Assembly (NCBI GenBank): GCA_020744225.1
Contig: JAGMWG010000001.1
Coordinates: 2,108,001 to 2,172,000, forward strand
Direction of reading: 5' to 3'
Length of the DNA stretch: 64,000 nt
Source of the DNA: Paraphoma chrysanthemicola
Lineage: Eukaryota; Ascomycota; Dothideomycetes; Pleosporales; Phaeosphaeriaceae
Shown here in pieces: positions 24,474-35,792 of this stretch. Each line of letters begins with the position of its first letter. Within the stretch, counting starts at the first letter, position 1. The position numbers and the translations under genes were made by a program. A model generated the notes under the pieces. It did no database searches. It had not been told where the DNA came from and saw only the letters and a program-made list of their open reading frames with translations.

Positions 24474-25385
24474 GGGGGCTGTTGGAAATCGTGGTCTGTC
24501 CTGCAGATATATCGCGATGTCAAAACACCAGGTTCTGTGAGCGTGTAACAACGTTGTCGCGTTGAAGAATCGAGAAATTAGTGGAGATCACGAAGATGAT
24601 GCTGTGCTGGAGGATTAAATGTGACGTTGGAGATTTTGTAGATATACTCACACATGGCTGGGAATTGTGTACGGACAATGCGAATGAGTTCGGCGTCTAT
24701 TGTCGTTGGAGTTGCACAATACCTGGCGTACAATACCCATGTTCGTGCCGAGTCGCCTGTATCCTTTGATAGGCTGCTCCTGGAACAATCGAACAATGTG
24801 GGTGGCCTTCGCGCCATTGCTTGGTAGCGTGTAGATTCGCATGTCCGAGGAAACTGTAGGTGAAGGTGAAGGTAAAGCGGACTGGACATCATTCGTCACT
24901 TCGGGGTGCTTGACCGCTGGAAGATGAGTTAATGTAGAGAGCAAAGTCGGAGAGTGACTGCTAGCGTTGTGCCCAAAGTGAGTGACTGGAACCGAAGGAA
25001 GGCACGAACGCACGTGTCAACAACTGGCTACGACGAAAGTGACAACTCATGGAGGTGAAATTGAATCAACAAACAACACAATTATTTGCCTCGCTTACTT
25101 GTGCGGTCCGTCTACCCTAGAAGTTTTTACACCCAAGATAAGACAACCATACAAGAGAAATACACTAATCAGATCCTATGATATACGACAAGAAGCCATC
25201 GAACCCATAAAAGCAACATTCGAATCGGCCCATAATGCACAAAGACCGTAAAAGCATATGCGCTTCCAGACCTGACGGATTGGAAGGCGTCCGTGCCAGC
25301 TGGGGTTGTCGCTCTTCCGTCGTAGATCTATGTAGTAAGAGCAATATTTTCCGATTTTTCAAAGAGAGCTGAGCTGACCACGAAT
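24474..25385. other. Intergenic: GH16 promoter and VTS1 3' flank
   Basis: 912 bp. A possible tiny minus-strand two-exon frame (exons 24652-24817 and 24578-24606, 64 codons, strong GTGAGT donor) lies here, but it has no recognised homology. I do not call it a gene. Confidence 0.45.
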
Positions 25386-27329
25386 CTATCGCAGCTTGCC
25401 GCCGTCTTTCGCTTCTTTGACCTGTTCGAAAACCTGGATTTGGGTTAGCACATGTTGAGAAGAAGACATTTACGCCCGTACCTTCAGCATCTTTCTGCGC
25501 GCGCCCAGAGCATTGACGCCACGCTTCTCGAGACCCTCGTCATCAAGCTCGACAAGCTCCTGCCACTTCAGGTCCTTTAGATTATCGGTGTACTTGTGCA
25601 GACGGAGACTCCGAAGCCAATCGGGAATGTTCTGCAGAAGACTGGGATCAGTTGGATCCTCCGGAGGCTTTGAGCTGCCGCGACGTCCGCGAGGTGACCG
25701 ACCACGATCGATCTGGGAGTGATCATTGAGGAAATTCTGACCGTCAGGGCCAACGCCGATGCCAAACTGGCTAAGATTGAGTGCACCCATGCCGTTGTTC
25801 ATCATTCCGGACCCGCCATAGTCCGCAGACAGGAATCCGTTCGCTTGAGGTGAGGCAAAGCTGCCCATACCTCCCATACCTTGACCTTGCATGGCAAAGC
25901 CAGGTGAGCTGGGACGGGAACGACGGCCGCTCATAGCAGCCAGTTGCTGTGCTTGAAGAGCAGCAGCTTGCTGAGGAGTCAGAACCTGGCCCAACTCGTT
26001 GGTCATGAGGATGTTGTTATGGCCCATGTGAGGTAAGCCGGGCGACAGCGGACCATTTCCAGCTCCGTGGGCCTCCGAAGAACGAGCTCGGCGGTACTTG
26101 CGCACGTCATCCAACTGGATTCGGTTGTTCACAGTAGAGAGTGCAGCCAGTTTCATGGCCGTTGCATTAGCAACCATGTCAGCCTGGTTGTGGGGCTGAT
26201 TGAAGTTGGCGACCATTGGCGTGCTGAGTTGAGACGCCCAGCTTCCTCCACCGTATGCTGGGGAGAGAAGCGGCATGTTCGCGGAGTTCGCCTCAAGAGC
26301 GTTCAAGGTGGTAGTCTGCACATTGTTGCTGTCGTTCTGAAGAGGCAGACGCGGGGAGCGAAGACCTGCCGAGGGCGGCGGCTGGGTGAACTGGCCCATG
26401 GGCTGATGCTGCTGCTGCGGCTGGCCAGACGACTTGGGACGATTCGCGCCCTCATTCCATGGGGATGCCGGAGGGGCGCTGTTCTCCCTCTTGCCCTCTT
26501 CGGGTGCAGATATGGTTGGTGCGGCCAAAGAGGTCCGGTCACCCACGGTGCTATTGCGGTTCGACGCCGGCGCAATGCCCGTGATGTCAGTAAACTCTGC
26601 CTTCTGCTTGGCAATGGCTGCGGCAGCGTCGGGGAACATGCGGTTGATTGTCGTCGTGTCCAAGCCAGAATTGCGCTTCGCCGCGCCAGGCGATGGCGGA
26701 GGGCGACCGATGCCGATCGAGTGGCGGTTCTCGCCGGTGCTGAGCTTGCTCATGGCATCGCTCAGCTTCTGCGTCATGGGGTCTGGTACACGTCAGCGTC
26801 GTGGCTGCAGCACGTTTGGGCCGGAATACTAACCTTTCTCCCCAAAGTTTGCAGGCGAGAGCACTCCGGACATGGGCAGGCTCTTGGACATCTGCTGCAG
26901 GACCTGGATGAAGAATCTGATCTGCACCTGGGTGGTCTGCTGGAGCAGGGCATACAGAGCTGCAGTCCTCTCGGCCTCACTGAGCACGCGGAACCACTGC
27001 TCAATGGCACTCAGCTCATCCTTGAAGTCCTGGTCGAGTGTGGCCGTGGCCATTTCCTCCAGTGTAGTCTCGTACTGGTCGATGTCGGCGAGCCACTGCT
27101 GGGCGGCACGCTCCATCTCGTCCGGGTTGCCCGACTGCGTGTTGTTGCGGCCGAAGTAGATCTCAGAGGCAGGGCGAATGCCGCGGTTGGCAAGCGGGGA
27201 CGAGAAGCCGCCCATGTCAGCAGAGGCTCGCAGGTGGTGGCCGGCGCCGAGGGAGGTGCGGGCGGTCGGGGGTCGCAGCGAGCTCGAGCCCTCAGGCGTG
27301 CTGTTCCTGTTCGCAGCGATGTTGGACAT
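25386..27329 (-). CDS. VTS1: RNA-binding SAM-domain protein Vts1 (Smaug family)
   Basis: Post-transcriptional regulator that binds CNGG-type hairpin loops and recruits the deadenylation machinery. Exons 26834-27329, 25482-26782 and 25386-25433 give 614 aa. The last intron (48 nt) was placed so that KMLK continues as VFEQVKEAKDGGKLR, the normal end of the SAM domain. Features in order: an N-terminal conserved region (YFGRNNTQSGN, then helices near ALYALLQQTTQVQIRFF), a long Gln/Pro/Ser-rich disordered centre, and the SAM domain at the C-terminus. The SAM domain shows IPDWLRSLRLHKYTDNL, then WQELVELDDEGLEKRGV and ALGARRKML. The basic helix around GARRKML is the RNA-contact surface in this family. 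The 5' side is preceded by a long leader or promoter. Confidence 0.95.
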
Positions 27330-28590
27330 GTTGGCGGGAGTCTACAGCTGCTCGGGGGTCTGGTGTAACGGGGGGTTGGAAATTCTATGGGCGGCTGTCA
27401 GTGCCGCCGGAGCAAGGCCACGGCTGGGCGGCAGGGCGGGAGACGTACAAGGTGGAGCGGTAAATAGTACAGATGTTCTTCTAGATGGCGACGCGCTCGA
27501 ATCTCCTGCAGTCCGGCTGGCCTCAAAGGAGTCGAGTCGAGGGTGCAAAGGAGCAGGGACTGGCAGATGGCCGATGGCAGTAGGCGCGGAAGGCTGATGC
27601 AGGGAAGCGCGGCTGCGTGGACTTTGCAGTGCACGAGCTGGCGACACAATAAGAAGAGACACCAAAGGATACTAAGCTACAACGAAGGAAAGGAAGGAAG
27701 GAGGAACGCGGACGAGAAGAGCGGGCAAATGCTCACCGTGTGAGGAGGTGTGAAGAGGAGAAAGGTCACTGGCTCGAAGAAACACCCACGGGTAGCTTAG
27801 CGCGACCAGTGAAGAGATCCCTGCACATGCACGCCTGAGCGCTGAACCAAACGGCCGCCAGAATCACAGCTCGAGCGCATTGGCCGCCGTGAAGACCAGA
27901 GGAGACGCAGTCAAGAGGGTGACGAAATTACTTGAATGATGAGCCCAGTGCTATAGCTACACGAACCTGTGGCGCTGCCCGCACACGCATGCCCAATCCA
28001 CCATCTGCTGATACTCTGGCCGTTTCGAGTCAGCCAACGGCCCTGCAGCCCTCCACCTTAGCTTCCATCGCGCCCGTTTGGTACCCTTCAGTAGTTCATT
28101 TTTAGCACTTTCCCGGCAACGCAAGCATGGGACCGGATCGATCTCCAACCGTTTCATAGAGAAACGAAGGCAGGTTGATCCGGAGCCACCTTCATGCGGC
28201 AAGGATAGGAAATGGAAGCTTCCGACCCAGTGCACCGAAGCATACAAAACCCGACTGCAGTCTTCTATTGCAGGACCTCGCTGCGCTTTCCCTATCCATA
28301 CAACAGGCTGCTGGCGAAACGTATCCGTCACAGCATCTAGCAGCCTAGTGTCATTATTAACATGGTCGCGTCTCTGCCATTCTGATCGTGCCATGTTCTG
28401 CGCACATCCTCGGGCACCACTGGCCACCGGCCCTGCCATCAACGGTGTGCGTGCGTGTTGTAGACTGGCCCACTTTCGAGCCTAGAGAAGACAGCAAGCG
28501 CATTGATTGATGCCTGCATCCCACGTGCCGCACCTTCCTAACTGCCGTGATGGCGTTTGCTGGGCGTCTGCGATGAGGCAGGACAATGCA
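27330..28590. promoter_or_regulatory. VTS1 promoter/leader and COG5 3' flank
   Basis: 1.26 kb between two minus-strand genes. It contains a GGAA-type purine tract (CT-rich on the transcribed strand) near 27,690. Open frames across 27,957-28,442 are not supported by homology. A leader intron for VTS1 is possible but not demonstrable. Confidence 0.45.
27684..27706. repeat. Short (GGAA)n purine tract
   Basis: Imperfect tandem GGAA units on the plus strand, read as a pyrimidine tract in the VTS1 transcription direction. It lies about 360 bp upstream of the VTS1 start codon. Confidence 0.7.
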
Positions 28591-29931
28591 TCATTTGATC
28601 TGGCCCATGATGCTGCCCACCATAACGGCCGCCTCCCGTTCCCACCCACCGACTGTGCTACTTCCCTTGCCGAGAGATGCGCTCGGTAACTGACTGCCTC
28701 GATTGACGCATTCTCTGACTGCATCCCTGACTCGATCTTTGTTGCTTCGCAGCGTTCGCGCTGATACTCCGCCCTTATACATGATCTCCTGGACGCGAGG
28801 AGACATGTTCGATGCAAGCGATCTCCAGAAGTAGCTGGGCAGGGAGGAAGTGTCGAGTGCCTGTAGCAAAGGCTGCAGAAAGTTCGTAGGTGCCAGGGAG
28901 CCAGAGGACGTTTCGAGCATTGGGTGTACTGGCGGCTTGGTAGACTCGAGCAGCGACTCCAAAGCCACGATGTTCTGGCACCGTGCAGAAATTTCAAGAA
29001 GTGTACGTTCCAGGGAGGGTAGTTGCCCGAGAGCGCGAGCGAGGGATGCCAGTGAAGACTTGAGTTGGGTTTGTAGATAGTCCTGCAACGCATTGAGCAT
29101 GAGACTGGGGTCAAAACTTTCAATCGTTGTCTTTATGCTCGTAGGCGACAGCAGGTACAAGGTGAGGAGCGCGGATGTTGTTCTCATCTTGGTATCCTCG
29201 GTCTGCGCAAAAGTGGAAGCCGATGTCTGACCGGACGAAGATAGCAAGGAGGACATGGAGAACTCCTTGACCACCTGCTGTGCCCGCGACGATATGCTGC
29301 GTTCGCCAGGCGCCACCAGTTCATTCTTCAAGGTGTTGACCACGTTGACCCTGTCGAGGCCGGCGCCCTCGTCTCCAGGGCTGGATGCTTGGAAGATCTG
29401 CCGCAGGGACAGAATTGTGTCTGCAGATCTCACCATGGCTCGATGGTCTTCCTTTCTTGCGCTGCCCACACCGCCCAGCTCCGACATGCGCACCTCCAAT
29501 TGCCTGCCCAGCATGAGGCATCGTGCCACGGCTCTTCCAAGCTTGACAGTCTCGCAAAGCCTCTCAGCAGTCAATCGCACCTGCTCTGCAGCCTCATATC
29601 GCTCAATGACCTCTTTCTCCAGCGTGCGGTACGACTCGGTCAGGCTGGCAACCTGGCCTTCGACGTCCTCCAGTATGCGTCCACTTGATGCGGCATGGTC
29701 TCGCGTGTGCTCCAGCAGCGGTAAAGCGGATTTGGTGGTGAGGGTGTCAATGTGGGTGTCGACCTCTTGCACATCGAACAACACGCGTGAGAGTGGTGTG
29801 GACAGATCTAGCGGGGTGTCGGAGGGGTTGTTGGTGGAGAGAACGAGCGTGTTCGCAAAGGAAGTAGCCGAGAAGTCTGGGTCGAGGAAAGCCTCATAAT
29901 CGATGTATGAGGGCTCGTCATCTTTGGACAT
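28591..29931 (-). CDS. COG5: Conserved oligomeric Golgi complex subunit 5
   Basis: Intronless, 446 aa. COG5 belongs to the CATCHR tethering complexes and acts in retrograde transport within the Golgi. Visible signatures are the N-terminal YIDYEAFLDPDFSATSFAN block and a heptad-like region (DVQEVDTHIDTL, then SYRTLEKEVIERYEAAEQVR). The LCETVKLGRAVARCLMLGRQLE segment is typical of COG5. The remainder is helical. The protein is about the length of other fungal COG5 proteins, which are much shorter than the human one. The ATG at 29931 (MSKDDEPSYIDY) is the first in frame; codons upstream are open but lack ATG. Confidence 0.9.
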   Translation of the reverse strand: MSKDDEPSYIDYEAFLDPDFSATSFANTLVLSTNNPSDTPLDLSTPLSRVLFDVQEVDTHIDTLTTKSALPLLEHTRDHAASSGRILEDVEGQVASLTESYRTLEKEVIERYEAAEQVRLTAERLCETVKLGRAVARCLMLGRQLEVRMSELGGVGSARKEDHRAMVRSADTILSLRQIFQASSPGDEGAGLDRVNVVNTLKNELVAPGERSISSRAQQVVKEFSMSSLLSSSGQTSASTFAQTEDTKMRTTSALLTLYLLSPTSIKTTIESFDPSLMLNALQDYLQTQLKSSLASLARALGQLPSLERTLLEISARCQNIVALESLLESTKPPVHPMLETSSGSLAPTNFLQPLLQALDTSSLPSYFWRSLASNMSPRVQEIMYKGGVSARTLRSNKDRVRDAVRECVNRGSQLPSASLGKGSSTVGGWEREAAVMVGSIMGQIK

Positions 29932-30702
29932 GGTGGAGGTCAATTGGAGCTGCCGAGTGCTGGATAGTTGCGAGCTTGCTTGGAGAAGTTGCAGGGATCA
30001 GCCGTCTGGTCCCGATTTAGCGCGCCCTCACTTTCACGCGTTTCTACGCGAGGAGCAATTCACTTCTTCACACTCCTCCACCGAAGTAAATGTTCGTCTC
30101 GTATCGACAACACTGTGCGTACTCGCGCTTATGCACGTATGGTACTACTTGAGTCACCCCACGGATGTCGGCACTCTTTGCCACACTTAGGTACCGCCAC
30201 ACTTAGGCACCGCCACGCTAGGTCTTTCACCCTTGCAATGATGGAGCAGTGTGCGCCCTTTCTCACCGGTAGTGCGAGACAAGGCCGCCGATTCTCATGC
30301 AAGAGTAAATAGGCAACAAGGTGCGAGATGCGTCAGAAGCAGTGCTAATAGGCTTATCGCGAGTGCAGCTAGTTGGCCAGTGTCAGCCAAGCCTATTTGC
30401 GCAAGAGAGCACTGCTGAACGCATGCACTAGCCCTGAGGTAGCTGCAGCTCTTGCCCTTTCTGGATGCACATGCCATGCTGCAGCCTTACTCGGGTTCGA
30501 ATTGGAACGCCTGAGCGGGGTCGTAGTAGAGTTGCACAAACTCAATTGATGCCTAGAGCCGACAGAAAGTATTCCAGGTGAGATATCTTAGACATAAAAC
30601 GTGAGCTTTACAGGCTAGAGCGAGCCTCTCGTATCCTTCAATATTGTCTTTCTCCAGCAAGCACCTCTATTCTTGTGTTCTTTCAATCGTTGCTCTCAAA
30701 CC
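29932..30702. promoter_or_regulatory. Divergent promoter region of COG5 and the AAA ATPase gene
   Basis: 771 bp between start codons. A short imperfect direct repeat (CCGCCAC-CTTAGG type) is visible near 30,185-30,220. No coding region was recognised. Confidence 0.5.
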
Positions 30703-32705
30703 ATGGCTGTCAAGGAGACTTTCAAGGCCACAACGGCTTCTAATGGCCACACGACTCTTGCTCCCGAAGGCACTTTGAGCTCCACCAAGAGCTTGTATCA
30801 AGGCCCAAAGGATAGCAACAAGAAGTGGACATGGCTAGATAAGGAGCCAGAAAACGTGGCAGACGCTGCCGAAAACGAAGAAACCGCCCAGCATGCCTTC
30901 ATTACCCGTCTTCAAAACGCCGAAGATTCACGCAAGAAGTATGAGATCCACTCCATCATCATTCAGTCACCACATTTGAAGGCTGCTCTCACCGAGATAC
31001 TCGAGGACTATCCCGGAGTCCATTGTGGGCTGCGGAGATTAGAATTCGAAGCGCCCTTTCGGCCGTTTGTACACCGCTGGCCGCAGCTTTTACAATACAA
31101 GGCGAGAGCCGATCTCGACCAAGACACCGCAAAGCACATTGAACTACTCCACGATGTTCTACGTGCAGAACTCAAGGATGTCATCAAATCGCTCGAAGAC
31201 TACGTCGATCACGGCATTGTCCCTTTCGAGCACATCTGGACCATCTACCAACCCGGGACCATAATTTACTCGAGCTCTCATAATGGCGCACATGGTGCAT
31301 ACAGACTAAGATCAGGCTCGTACGTCAAGACACAGTGTGGCATGATGTATCAGCTCAATATCGAGGCCATTGATTGGAACGGTACCAATTTCGGTCGAAG
31401 CGTGGAGGCAATTCGCATTCCGGAGTTCTTGGGAACTGTTCCAATCTTGGCATTGAAGGCCTTCCCACTGTCACTTCACCCACATGAAGAGAGGGTCAAA
31501 GAACTGTTGATCAGCCGTGGCAAGAAGTTTGAGAAGCTCGCAGGTAGCCACTACAAAGAATACGACGGATTCGCAGTGTCATGGGATAAAGAGAGAAAAG
31601 AGATTCCGTATCATTGCCAAGGACGAATCATCATCGATTCTGATTGCTTCCGACGCTTCTCACCCATGTATGTCTCCGGTATCGAGCCGCTCGCAGCCAA
31701 AGAGGGTGTCCAGGATCCTGATTGCGCCTCAAAATCTGAGGCAATACAGGATGCACTCGACACAAAGTATGTCTTCGGCACGCAGGCGAAAGAAGAACGG
31801 GTACGTCTCACAGAGATGCATCACCTTACATGTTTGCCACGCGTTCGCGGCTATTCGCTCAAGAAGAAGCAATGGCTGCTGTTCTACCTCGACTTGATCG
31901 ACGACATCGACTTCAACAAAGATGCTTTCCAATCACTGGTACTTCCAGAAGACCAGAAAGAACTGATCTTGTCTTTTGCGGAATCACAGGCTATGCGCCA
32001 GACCACGTTTGATGATGTGATCAGCGGGAAGGGTCGTGGTCACATTACACTTCTCAGTGGGCCACCGGGTGTCGGCAAGGTAAGTACAATTTCACTACTG
32101 AAAAGATGCGTACTAACAATCACTAGACGCTGACGGCAGAATCTGTCGCTGAACACATGCGCGCTCCACTGTTCATGATGTCCGCAGGCGACCTCGGCAT
32201 CAATCCAGATCAGGTTGAGTCCAAGCTGACCAACATTCTCGAGATGATTGCGAAGTGGAACGCTGTTCTACTGCTCGACGAGTGTGATGTCTTTCTTGAA
32301 GCACGCTCAGCCCACGATCTCGAGCGCAACAAGCTCGTCTCTATCTTCCTCCGCGTTTTGGAGTACTACGAAGGCTTGTTGTTCCTTACAACTAATCGTG
32401 TTGACAACATCGATGCAGCATTCCAATCACGCATTCATATCAGTATGGCTTACCCTGACCTGACTACGGAATCGAGACGCCATATTTGGGCAAATTTCCT
32501 GAAGGGACTGGATGTGCAAGACGGTTTTGAGGAGAACGATCTAGCCGAGCTCGCAACAGTCGAGCTGAACGGGCGACAGATCAAGAATGTGCTCAAGAGT
32601 GCAGCACTGCTCGCTGCGAGGAAGAAGGACAAACTGGGAAGGAAGTACGTGGATACTGTATTGGCGATCGAGCGAAGGCGGCCAGGCGTTGCAGTTGGTT
32701 TCTAA
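30703..32705 (+). CDS. Fungal AAA ATPase with N-terminal DUF7025-type domain
   Basis: Two exons (30703-32079, 32127-32705) give 651 aa. The N-terminal 440 residues resemble the fungal DUF7025 module, including HIWTIYQPGTIIYS and YHCQGRIIIDSDCFRRF. The AAA domain follows. It has Walker A GPPGVGKT, Walker B LLLDECDVF, sensor-1 in FLTTNRVDNID and a substrate-side FQSRIHISM. A lid continues to the C-terminus. The single intron falls between the Lys and Thr of Walker A. Such proteins are abundant in Pezizomycotina and uncharacterised. They are distantly like mitochondrial Bcs1 and other AAA remodellers. No targeting peptide or membrane helix is visible, so a soluble remodelling ATPase is the safest statement. 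Confidence 0.85.
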
Positions 32706-32996
32706 GGTCGAGGCAGTATAACATATATCTCAACATTGTCACCAATCACGACCTTCGCTTTTGGGAAGGACAATGCAGTTCAAGACCTGCTCCTGATTTG
32801 ACTGCACTTGTATACGGCGCAGTCAGGCGTCCTGCGATATGACGTCAGTGGGCTGTGCCTCGTATCTTCCGTCTAGGCCATCTCAATACAAGAGCCGTTT
32901 ATGATCTAAGTTCAAACTTGCGATTCGTTAAGCTCACCATTTCCTATTCGCTGACGGCTTCACCGTCTACTTTCCCCTTACCATTTCTCCTCCATC
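32706..32996. other. Spacer between AAA ATPase and member C
   Basis: 291 bp. The last part before 32,997 is pyrimidine-rich, consistent with a short promoter or leader. Confidence 0.45.
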
Positions 32997-33719
32997 ATGC
33001 CTAGCCCTAGTGACCCAGACGCTAACTATGCGCTCGACATTATCAAAGGTACCGTACATCCGCGTCTACGCCCATATCCACATCCACCACACACCCACCC
33101 CTTCCCATCCACCCACTCACCCCCTCTCAAGCGAACGCCCGCCTCCTCTACGGCCGCGCCCACACCTACGACATCGTAATCGCCCAACCCTCTCTTCCCA
33201 CGCAAAATTCGTCTCTCGGCACGCCCAAGTTCCACGGTATCAAGATCCACGCCTTGCTCGTTGCGTACGACATCGAGTCGCAGGAACACAAGGGCAAGTT
33301 GTTGCGTGGCGCGTTTAGCATGGGCATTTTGAAAACGCCGCCGAAGGTTGGAGAGGCTATTCAGATCTTGCATGAGGAGTTGGCGAAGGAGGTTGAGGGT
33401 TTATTCAGTAAGTTTATGTCATTTTCAAACTCCTGCTTTTGAGAGAGAATCGGGGTACTTTTCACTCCAGGAACTTGTTTGGGCGTGATGCAAGGGTTTC
33501 TTAGGCAGGATCAGTGGGTTCGAGGATGAAGGATGTGCTAATCTGTGATTAGGGGGCTTGATCGAGCAGCCGAATTTTGAAGGGGCGTTGATTGGGAGGA
33601 GGAGTTTGAGCGGGCTGGGGATTGTGGAGGCGAGTGGCAAGGGGAAGGGGAAGGAGGGTGGAGGAGGTGGTGGGGATGTCGATGATGGGATGGATGGGAT
33701 CACGTTGAGAGGAGATTGA
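32997..33719 (+). CDS. Small protein, member C of the paralogous family
   Basis: Three exons (32997-33048, 33132-33407, 33553-33719) give 164 aa. The structure repeats that of members A and B. A short first exon ends in IIK, a phase-1 intron follows, and then ANARLLYGRAHTYDIV. A strand HALLVAYDIES and a helix GEAIQILHEELAKEVEGLF come next, then a second phase-1 intron. The last exon is longer than in the paralogues. It begins RGLIEQPNFEGALIGRRSL and ends in a Gly/Lys-rich, then Asp-rich tail. Introns are 83 and 145 nt, the second with a CTAAT branch point. It lies about 10 kb from members A and B on the same strand. Function is unknown; nothing suggests secretion. Confidence 0.62.
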
Positions 33720-34108
33720 TGTGAAACAGTATCGCAGTACGAACACCCTTGATCATCGCGAACATATTGCTGTCACTTTTGATTGCACGACCTAGCAGGT
33801 TGTCAAGGTCAAACAAGCAGAGCTTTGGGATTTTGGATTCGGATCGTTTCGAATGCTCATGCTCCAAATGATGATGCAAGTAGTTTTCGTCGTTATGTCG
33901 CCGGTTGCTTTCGCGGTTGACTGATGCTGCATCTCAGAGGCAGGTCTTTCGCTGGCCGTGTTGTGTAAAGCTCCAAGGGGTATATCGCGCCAAAATATAA
34001 CGTCATTTGCTAACTTATCGACACACGGTGCTGATACCCTCAACGTTTAATCACAAGGAAGCCGGATGGAAAGCGCCCTCATTCAATAGCTCCGAGTATT
34101 TTATCTAT
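33720..34108. other. Convergent intergenic spacer
   Basis: 389 bp between member C and the zinc-finger gene on the other strand. Nothing was recognised. Confidence 0.5.
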
Positions 34109-35266
34109 TCACCTATACGTTCCGCATGCAAAACAGCAAGTTTCTTTACCATAACCCGCAAGATTTACTTCGGCGCAATCCTCGCACCTCCATCTCTGAC
34201 CGTATCTCAGCCTAGCTTTCTTGAGAGTCAGATCATAATCGAACTTGCTCTGTATTCCTGCTTGCTCTTTGGATCGTGCCACACCGCAGAGAGGACACAT
34301 AGTCCACCAGAACGGATTGCCCGCATTGCATGCGTCACACCACCAAATCTGAAAGGGTTCTGAGTGGTCTTTGAATATGTAGTCGTGCCTCGCTTCCTCA
34401 CAAACCGTACAGATGTGAGGCGCGTCTGATACGGAATTATGTGTATCACAGAAGCCACAGTGCCACGCGTTACTTGAGGCGGCCAGTTCATTACAATCAA
34501 ACTGGTATGCTTCTTCTACCGAGAGATGGTCAAATGCGGTGGTATACATGTCGAGTCCGGCGATTGCAGGAATTTCGAAAGTCCTGATCGAGATGGAATT
34601 AGCCGTTGACATTGTGGATGCCGAGTCTGGACTCTCCTCATTCGGAGGACGAGTTCTATGCATGTCGTCGTGCTTTTCATCGTTTGGCTGCAGATCTAGA
34701 GTCTTGGAATTGCCCTCTTGATGTTCGGAGATACACAGCTTCTCAAAAGCGAGATAAAGGCTCTGCGACTTCATATGTACCACCTCTCTTGTCTCCCTAA
34801 TGAGTTCAATCATTGCTTTGCTTTTGAAACGTCCGACTTACTGTGTGTCTGCATGCATGAGACCTGCAATAGTCTCCAGAGAGTTGGAGACGTCACTTCG
34901 AACTTGATTGACACCCTTACACAGATCCTCCAAGGCCAACCGTGACTGGCGCTGGACTGTCTCCGATTCTGGCGATGTCGTGACGTCGTCCAAGCATTGC
35001 TTATATGCGGTTACAAGCCCTGCCACCTTTGTCCATGGCTGTTCGACGTGCTGAAGCTGCTCTAGAATGGCCTCAAAGTGTCCAGAGTACTTGTTGTCAC
35101 GTATGTAGACTGCGAGCCTTTCGTAGATACGGTCACAACGTGCGAGAAAAGAGCATGCATTGATATTGTCTTCTAGGGATCTCTCAGCTGCTAGAGCCTC
35201 GAGGATCCTGTGACCTACTCTTCTCGCATCGTCCACCGAGCTGAAAGACCAAGCAAAGCTGATCAT
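34109..35266 (-). CDS. Protein with three RanBP2-type zinc fingers
   Basis: Two exons (34842-35266, 34109-34796) separated by a 45-nt intron give 370 aa. The N-terminal 140 residues are helical (DARRVGHRILEALAAE, then INACSFLARCDRIYERLAVY). They resemble helical N-terminal domains found in many fungal signalling and STAND proteins. The C-terminal third holds three W-x-C-x2-C-x3-N...C-x2-C units: WHCGFCDTHN..CTVC, WWCDACNAGNPFWWTMCPLC and WRCEDCAEVN..CFAC. The middle one fits the RanBP2/NZF consensus exactly. Such fingers bind RNA, Ran or ubiquitin depending on the side chains, so no single ligand can be named. The domain arrangement was not one I recognise as a named protein. Confidence 0.75.
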
Positions 35267-35792
35267 AATGAAAGTAGATATGAGGGAGGGAGAATGGAAA
35301 GGTGCGAAGAGAGAATTGAGACAGAATGATAGACGAGATCAATTTCTGATGATAGAGTGAGGCGAACCAGAGCTGAACCATAAGCGTGCCTGCCTAAAAC
35401 CTCGAGGCTGAATTTATGCAGCACAGCGAGTGATTGGTTGCAGCCATGATACGTGAACATTGTAGGCTTTGAAGTGGCTTAAGCCTATCAAGCAGCCTTA
35501 ACGGCACGTCACTTGGCTATGTTGGCTAGAAAGTCGCGCGATACATGTTAGCCCCTCTGTGTTTCTTCTGTTGTCAGTGAACTCAAAAGTAGATGAGGTA
35601 CGTGCTCGTCTGTAGTTGACAATTGTTCGTTCGAGATCAGCGAGTCGGTTGTTCCGAGGTAGCTCCGCACCACGCCCCTCACAGATCACAGGCGTACAGC
35701 TTACCACATACACGAGGGTTACATGCAAAGCGTTGAGACGATGGAGGGCACACTGTACGAAGACTCTGCGCACATGCGCATTAACATCCACC
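35267..35792. promoter_or_regulatory. Divergent promoter region
   Basis: 526 bp between the RanBP2-finger gene and the enoyl-CoA isomerase gene. No motif stands out. Confidence 0.45.

Noticed and set aside
24578..24817. Possible two-exon 64-codon gene on the minus strand
   Set aside because: It has a strong GTGAGT donor and a compatible frame, but the first exon composition is unconvincing and no homology is recognised. Kept only as a note in the intergenic entry.
26067..27368. Plus-strand open frame of 433 codons
   Set aside because: It is antisense to VTS1 and its open length follows from the codon usage of that gene. The Vts1 reading has the SAM domain and proper introns.
27957..28442. 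Minus-strand frame of 161 codons between VTS1 and COG5
   Set aside because: No recognisable domain, no conserved pattern and no good start context; more likely leader or promoter sequence.
30491..30505. GGTTCGAATT resembling a tRNA B box
   Set aside because: The flanks do not pair as acceptor and T arms.
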